The notes under the pieces were generated by a model that saw nothing but the letters and a program-made list of their open reading frames with translations, made no database searches and was not told the origin of the DNA. The translations under genes were made by a program, and so were the position numbers. 64,000 bases of DNA from Agroathelia rolfsii (lineage: Eukaryota; Basidiomycota; Agaricomycetes; Amylocorticiales; Amylocorticiaceae). This document shows, one piece after another, positions 58,377 to 64,000 of this stretch. Numbering within the stretch: position 1 is the first letter of the stretch; the number at the start of each line of letters is the position of its first letter. The DNA lies in assembly GCA_018343915.1 (NCBI GenBank), contig JABRWF010000001.1, positions 5,642,001 through 5,706,000 of the forward strand. The letters are read 5' to 3'.

Positions 58377-59356
58377 TGTCAAGAGCACACCAGACTCTTG
58401 TCACCAAAACTCAACCTAAGCCTACATTAACCCCTTAAAGGTATGGGGTAGCCAAGTAATGGCTGTTTTACAACTCCCAAGGCTAGGGACGCACGGGTGT
58501 ACACTTCTTTGCGCTGTCACAACTATCACGCAAGCTCGAGTCCTTGTATCACCAAGCTTTACTCCAAGTCTACTAGACTTTCAAGTGAGGTCTACACACA
58601 GAACACAAACTGTCTTGTGTATGCTGTTAGGCATGCGATGTATCTTAACCACGAAGAACGCAGGGCACTGCTATTGTTCTCTTAGGTGCACTAAGCACAA
58701 TGAATTTGTATACAGAAACGCAAGTGGTCACCCAATGGGCTAGACCTGTATTATGCATTCTAACGTAGAGGAGCACTGAGCAACCTCTAGACAACTAGCA
58801 GCACAAAGCATGCTAGTTACCTCTTAGCACGGAGCAGGGAGGATTTTGGAGGGTAGAGAGAGAGGGGGAGAGACAGGCAATCATGCCTTTAAGAGATAGC
58901 AGCTCTGAAGACAAAGGTTTTATTATGTCAGCATTTACTTAATACAAAGCACTACTGTGCTTACCTAAAGACAAAGAGAATGAATCTGAGGTCTTCAGGT
59001 AGAGGCACTACAGGGTTATATACTAATTCTACCTGGTCTGTGCGCAGTTACATGGTCTGTGCGCAGTAATGCTAAGTATGGCGTGATATTGCGCCATTAT
59101 TATTATAGTGAGTCTAAAGTGGTATCATGATCCGGACCCATGTTCTAGACTCTGCTTGCATGATATGTCACATGACTAGTGGTCACATGATGGCCAGTCA
59201 CATGGTTGACTGGTCACATGACTTGCTTAGTCATCAGAGTGTGTGCTTATGTAATATGCAATATATACATCAGAAAATAGAGAAAAATCAGGAAAAATTC
59301 GGAAAAATAGTGAAAAATTCGAAATAAAATTATAGTACAACGAGCGACTTGTAACA
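58377..59356. repeat. solo LTR D, TSD GCCYG
   Basis: 980 bp beginning TGTCAAGAGCACACC and ending CTTGTAACA. Flanks are GCCCG (58372-58376) and GCCTG (59357-59361), one transition apart. Two further members of this family lie at 61805-62781 and from 63280. Confidence 0.85.
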
Positions 59357-60735
59357 GCCTGTTATTTATCATGGATGAATAGGACATCCACTGAGTAGGG
59401 GGATACGCTCCCGCCGCTGTTCCTGCTTGTCTGTTTATTACTTTTGTTTTCACCTTCTTTTCCCACCTTGCACCTGCCCTTCGACATTTTCCAACGTCAT
59501 CGCCCGTCCCTTTGACACTTCTAGTATTGTTGCCCGTTCCTTCAGCGCTTGTTAGCGTTGTTGCCTGATCCTTCGACATCTTGTCACTATTGTCGCCCAT
59601 CCTCCCGGTCCTCGGACTGTCCATCCTTTGTGTCGGACTTTCTTTTGGGTTTGCATGTTTCTCTTTTGTTCCTGTCCCCACTCTTGGGCCTTTTGGCAAG
59701 CCACATACTACTGGGTAGACTAGCCTGCGCAATGCACTTTGCTGGTCACCAAATCAGAGGGAGTGCTTTGTACTAGCCTCATAAGCACTGACAGATCAAT
59801 TGACATTTGCCGCAGTCTCTGATTGGATGTTCTGTACGTTGCCCGCCTCCGGCACTTTCCAGTATCGTCACCTGTCCCTTCAACGCTTGTTAGCGTTGTC
59901 GCCCATCTTTCTGGTCTTTGTACCGTCTGTCCCTTTGTGCCGCAGCCTCCGAGAGGTTTATCACGCACGTCACCCATTCCAGGAGCAAGCCCGTCATATT
60001 ATCCTTAGTGCTAAGTGCTCCGCCCACCAAAGGTTACGTTCTAACCTTTTTATTTTGTTTGTCTTTTCAACATTCTTCTTCCCACTGTGTCCCTGCCATA
60101 TTCCCTTGTTTTCATCTTTGTTGTTTCTTTTGCCCTTGTTAGTTTTTTCTTGTTTTTTGCATTCTTGCATTCTTCGCTAAAACTGGCCTTCCCTCCCACA
60201 TCTTGATGTGTTAACGTTTCCCTTCCTTGGTTTAACCCTTACGATCATTTCTACAAAGACGCGCTCTTGTCAAGCACCCCAATGTTTTTATTTCTACCAA
60301 GTATACACTTCACCCTTCACCATTTAATGCTTATGCTCCCGGCGCTTCAACCTTCATCGCCGCAAGTTCTGACTTGTTTGGGTGTTTAAATTTCATTTTC
60401 TTGTCTTTCATTTTCTCCTTACTTCTTCTATGCACTTTGGCGCGGTTTCCTCTTGTTTAACTTTTAAATTGTTGTTTTACTATCCCTTTTACTTTCTCTT
60501 GTGCATTTTCTTGTTGAATTTTAACTTTTGTCTTTATTTTTACTTTCCCCTTCTATGCGCCTTTGCGCTGGCTTTCCTTGTAACTTCTATCCTTTTTTCA
60601 CTTGAAATTTTTACTTTTTATTTTTACTTTTCAATTCTTCTCCTCTGGTTTGTCAAACTGCACGCCTACGGTGTTTCCCCTATGTCCAGAGTCTTAACTG
60701 GTCCTTCAAGGGCTCAAGACATAGTAGAGGGATAC
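59357..60735. other. internal region of element B, 3' part
   Basis: Pyrimidine-rich, with an imperfect internal duplication: the phrase CGCTTGTTAGCGTTGT occurs near 59548 and again near 59884, each in a block of similar text. On the minus strand these encode a repeated peptide (TTLTSVEGTGDD-type) without a known domain. Ends in the purine tract before the 3' LTR. No reverse transcriptase or integrase motifs. Confidence 0.5.
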
Positions 60736-61608
60736 TGTCACGACCCACCAACGCACCCGGCCGCCAAATGTCCCGATTGCGCATATCAATATATGCAAAC
60801 ACCTATGACGGAGTCACCAGTGATGTCCTCCCTTCTGAGTCGCCGTACACCCCATGCATCAGACGCATTTCCAATGTGTCCGCCAACATTTCCCCAGAGC
60901 CATGTGCAAGGTTGCCCTTCATGCTTCCTTCCCATCACTGGCACGCTTCTGTCCATCAGAGCGCTCCATATGACAACAACACTTCTTGAAGACATTCCCT
61001 GAGTCACCATGTGCCCACACCAGCGGATCCTTCCTATCTGGGAAGATCGCGCTTGGACTTCCCCATAATTGTGCTCTGATCAACAATCAGACTGCCGATG
61101 GTTCCAAAGGAAGGCAACCCCACCTTTGTGCACAGCATGGCATAATGACTAGAGCATGCGGCGCACGCTATTACTTATTGTTCCTATTGTCTTCATCTAT
61201 TTCTTTATTTATCTTTCTGCAACTACTGTATTCTAGTATATAGTACTGTACTTAATGTAGTAGATACAGTAGTCGGAAAATTAAGTGTGTTTAGCCCTAA
61301 ACAAGCTCTACACCCGCTGCATAGCCAGCGGTCAATCTGTGGACTTGAGCGTTCTTGAGTATCTCATTCTGCTTCTCACCTCCTGCTTGATCTCTCCGCC
61401 TACGCTCGATCTTGCCGGAACACCCACACCAACTTGCCGTACGCCGTGCCTGCTCACTGCGTCACCCGTATCGCCGCAAGCCCTGAGATATTGAAGAGGT
61501 AACTCCATAAACCCACAGGGCTGCCATCTGGCAGTGAGCCGCTTAGCAGTTAGCGCTCCAGGGGCATCGCTGCACTGCCCAAGCTAGCTGTAAAGGCAGC
61601 TCTTGACA
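60736..61608 (+). repeat. 3' LTR of element B
   Basis: 873 bp from TGTCACGACCC to CTCTTGACA. It is preceded by GATAC, which is not repeated after it; the sequence after it is GGCCT, the same 5 bases found before the LTR at 42198. This pairs the two LTRs as one element. Confidence 0.88.
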
Positions 61609-61679
61609 GGCCTATCTATAGACAAGGCATTGCTTATGCAGGTCCTATGTGCATTTTCATCTTTCTCCTTGTTACTCAT
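61609..61679 (+). pseudogene. continuation of the split crinkler-like gene
   Basis: After the second GGCCT copy the reading frame of the gene at 41893-42197 continues open (next residues SIDKALLMQVL). This resembles the end of the crinkler N-terminal domain, where relatives have a short hydrophobic strand before the linker. It is cut again at 61680 by a Gypsy-family LTR. No further part of the gene is recognisable within the window. Confidence 0.6.
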
Positions 61680-63279
61680 TGTTATAAGTTGGACAATTTT
61701 TGCCTCTTTCTTACAAACTTGTATATATTTTTATTATATTTTTACAATTTATATCTATTGAGATATAGATGAAATACCTTGCAGGCAATATCTTGATGTG
61801 CGTATGTTAAGAGCACACCTGACTCTTGTCACTAAAACTCAACTAGAGTCTACATCAACCCCTGTAAGGTGCGGGGTAGCTAGTAAGGCTGTTTTACAAC
61901 TCCTAAGACCTAGGACACGTGGGTGTACACTTCCTTGCCCGGTCTCTGCTATCATGCAACTTCCAGCTCTTTAATCACCAGGTGTTACTCCAAGCTTACT
62001 AAGCTTTCACATGAGGTCTATTGTCAAGACAGGAAATATCTTGTGTATGCAGATATAGGTGCAATGTATCTTAACCGCGACAAGCGCAGGGCAACGCCTT
62101 TGCTTGCTTAAGTGCACTGAGCACTATGTTGTGTGTACAGCAATGCAAATGGTCAGCCAAAGGCCTGGACCTGTCTTATGCACGCTAATGGAAGAGGGGC
62201 ACAAAGCAGCCTCTTTAACTACTGTAGTATGGAGCACACAGTAACCCTCTGGCACAAAGCCTAAGGGATTTGGAAAGGGATAGAGAGAAGGGGGGAGACA
62301 GGCAGTCACGCCTTGAGAGGTAATGGCTCTGAAGACGAAGTTTTATTATGTTAGTGTTTATCTAATACAAAGCACTATTGTGCTTACCTGAAGACAAAGA
62401 GAATGAATCTGAGGTCTTCAGGTAGAGGCACTACAGGGTTATATACTAATTCTACCTGGTCTGTATGCAGTTACATGGTCTATGCATAGTAATGCTAAGT
62501 ATGATGTGATATTGCACCATTATTAGTTATAGTAAGTCTAAAGTAGTATCATAATCCGGACCCATGTTCTAGACTTTGGCTTACATAATATGTCACATGA
62601 CTAGTGGTCACATGATGGCTAGTCACATGGTTGACTGGTCACATGACTTGCTTAGTCATTAGAGTGTATGCTTATGTAATATACAATATATACATCAGAA
62701 AATAGAGAAAATTCAGGAAAAATTCAGAAAAATAGTGAGAAATTCGAAATAAAATTATAATACAACAAGCGACTTGTAACAGCGTGTGACTGGCTGTGTT
62801 AGCCCTACGTGAAAAGAGTGCTTATAACAAGTGTATATTAGGAAGGTGGAGTCTAGATCATTCCTTTTCATCAAAAGGTCTAGACTCAGGAACCAGGGTC
62901 ATTCCAATCACTGTGTGATTACTAAGAAGTACTAGACTCATCATTCTGATTGGTTGCTCATCGGACTTAGTCATAAAGCACTGCCCTTGCATTATTACAT
63001 GTTCCTGCTTATGAACCCTGGCTGCACACAGACTATCAAGGCTACGCACGGGCCTTTTCATTTATGTATAAATACAGGCATATAGCCCTTACCTGATCCT
63101 TAGCTTTGACCTTCTTGCCTTTAGATAAGGACACCCTATCTTGTATCCTTTACATAATCACTAATATACAATCTTGCCTTCAGGCTTACACACGTCCTAG
63201 CCCACTCCCCTCTTACCCCTCTCCTCTATTTTAGTGTAAGGCCTCAAGGGTATCTAAGATAGAACGTGTATGCCCTAGT
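61680..63279 (+). repeat. LTR A copy in plus orientation, interrupted by LTR D and cut by a second LTR D
   Basis: Begins TGTTATAAGTTGGAC, the start of the Gypsy-family LTR read in its own direction. It is homologous to the reverse complement of 46602-45594 (shared GGTCTAGACTCAGGAACCAGG). It is interrupted by LTR D at 61805-62781 and again broken at 63280. The rest of it, and its target duplication, lie beyond the window. Confidence 0.8.
61805..62781. repeat. solo LTR D inside LTR A, TSD GCGTR
   Basis: 977 bp from TGTTAAGAGCACACC to CTTGTAACA. Flanks are GCGTA (61800-61804) and GCGTG (62782-62786), one transition apart. Highly similar to 58377-59356. Confidence 0.85.
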
Positions 63280-64000
63280 TGTTACAAGTCGCTTATTATA
63301 CTATAATTTTCTTTCGGATTTTTTATTATTTTTCTGAATTTTCTCTGAATTTTCTCTATTTTTTGAGGTATATATTGTATATTATGTAAGCACACATTCT
63401 GATGACTAAGCAAGTCATGTGACCAGTCAACCACATGACTGGCCATCATGTGACCACTAGTTATGTGACATATTATGTAAGCAGAGTCTAGAACATGGGT
63501 CCAGATCATGACACCACTTTAGACTTACTATAACAAATAATAGTGCAATATCACACCATACTTAGCATTGCTGCGCACAGACCATGTAAACTGCGCACAG
63601 ACCAGGTAGAATTTAGTATATAACCCTATAGTGCCTCTACCTGAAGACCTCAGATTTGTTCTCTTTGTCTTTAGGTAAGCATAGTAGTGCTTTATATTAG
63701 ATAAAAACTAACATAATAAAAACTTTGTCTTTAGAGCCCATTCTCTCTCTAGGCTACCAAAGCCTGTCTTCCCCCCCTTTCTCTCTCTCCCCCATCCCAA
63801 ATCCTCTCTGCTTAGTGCTAGGAGGTAATAAGTGTGCTCAGTGCTGCTTATTGTTTAGAGGTTGCTCAGTGCTCCTCTATATTACAAACGCATAAGACAG
63901 GTCCAGCCCTTTGGGTGACCATTTGCATATCTGTATACACATTCATAGTGCTCAGTGCACTCAAGCAAGCAAAGGCGTTGCCCTGTGCTTATTGTAGTTA
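63280..64000. repeat. LTR D, inverted orientation, truncated by window end
   Basis: Begins TGTTACAAGTCGC, the reverse complement of the LTR D end, and matches the reverse complement of 59356 downward. It is inserted in LTR A. TATATAA near 63617 is the likely promoter and suggests this is the transcription direction of the family. Confidence 0.8.

Larger units (their letters stand above)
42198..61608 (+). mobile_element. LTR element B (LARD-like), containing nested insertions
   Basis: Both LTRs begin TGTCACGACCC and end in TTRACA. The 5' LTR is 42198-44983 (873 bp once a nested element is removed) and the 3' LTR is 60736-61608 (873 bp). The 5-bp sequence GGCCT flanks both outer ends (42193-42197 and 61609-61613). 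Just before the 3' LTR is a purine tract (AGTAGAGGGA), the usual plus-strand primer site. Removing the nested insertions leaves a core of about 5.4 kb. The internal part has no gag, protease, reverse transcriptase or integrase. Instead it carries an antisense Zn2Cys6-like gene, so the element is non-autonomous and may carry a captured gene. Assignment rests on LTR length, matched target duplication and host-frame continuity. Confidence 0.85.

Noticed and set aside
60382..61002. 206-codon plus-strand open frame, very Phe/Leu-rich, like a membrane protein
   Set aside because: It reads through a T-rich tract of element B and into its 3' LTR; the hydrophobicity comes from composition, and the end overlaps LTR sequence.
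45197..61608. Pairing the LTR B copies at 45197 and 60736 as one element
   Set aside because: The copy at 45197-53577 has its own matching GACTA duplication and is therefore a solo LTR; GGCCT pairs 42198 with 61608.
1..64000. tRNA and rRNA genes
   Set aside because: Looked for TPsiC-type GGTTCGANTCC with a matching acceptor stem; GGTTCGA-like strings (for example near 3890) lack cloverleaf partners.

Overview
The window looks like nuclear DNA of a filamentous basidiomycete of the class Agaricomycetes. The genes carry many short introns of about 50-60 bases, and the families are typical of the group: an alpha/beta-hydrolase (DUF2235) joined to degenerate TPR repeats, RBR ubiquitin ligases, a C2/EF-hand phosphatidylserine decarboxylase, a type I metacaspase, a crinkler-type effector N-terminus, and chromodomain Ty3/Gypsy elements. 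From family memory a Rhizoctonia/Ceratobasidiaceae genome is the best guess, but no marker gene here proves it.

Layout. Positions 1-32000 are mostly gene-rich: a broken kinase-like gene (3-893), an FAD monooxygenase (1546-2993), a small TA-flanked MITE (3306-3672) beside a degraded gene, a large DUF2235-TPR gene (5123-10082), a single-exon Ser/Pro-rich gene (11173-12153), two tandem monocarboxylate-transporter-like MFS genes on the minus strand (13501-15933 and 17092-19240), an RBR pseudogene (minus, 20361-21733), a PSD2-like phosphatidylserine decarboxylase (22293-26418), a metacaspase with a very long prodomain (27083-30659) and a PEBP protein (31148-31922). Positions 32419-41226, minus strand, hold a 2,186-residue Ser/Pro-rich protein and a class I methyltransferase.

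From 41893 to the end the window is a nest of LTR elements. A crinkler-like gene starting at 41893 is split by an element (here called B) running from 42198 to 61608. Its 873-bp LTRs and 5-bp target duplication (GGCCT) match at both ends, and the crinkler reading frame resumes straight after it. Inside B sit other insertions, each with its own 5-bp duplication: a 1.9-kb element in the 5' LTR, a solo B LTR that itself contains a complete 7,502-bp Ty3/Gypsy chromovirus (45594-53095), and four further solo LTRs. The core of B, about 5.4 kb, carries on its antisense strand a Zn2Cys6-like gene cut by two of these LTRs. Soon after B, the crinkler gene is hit by another LTR, which is itself invaded by two more.

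Functional links are loose. Several genes (DUF2235-TPR, metacaspase, RBR) belong to families tied to cell death, recognition or protein turnover, but there is no sign of co-regulation. Sequence decay in the repeat zone is strongly transition-biased: by hand alignment the two Gypsy LTRs differ at about two dozen sites, all transitions, and the Gypsy pol frame is broken only by TAG codons. This suggests cytosine methylation/deamination or RIP-like mutation. Exon boundaries were worked out by hand from splice signals and reading-frame closure; most multi-exon models sum to whole codons.
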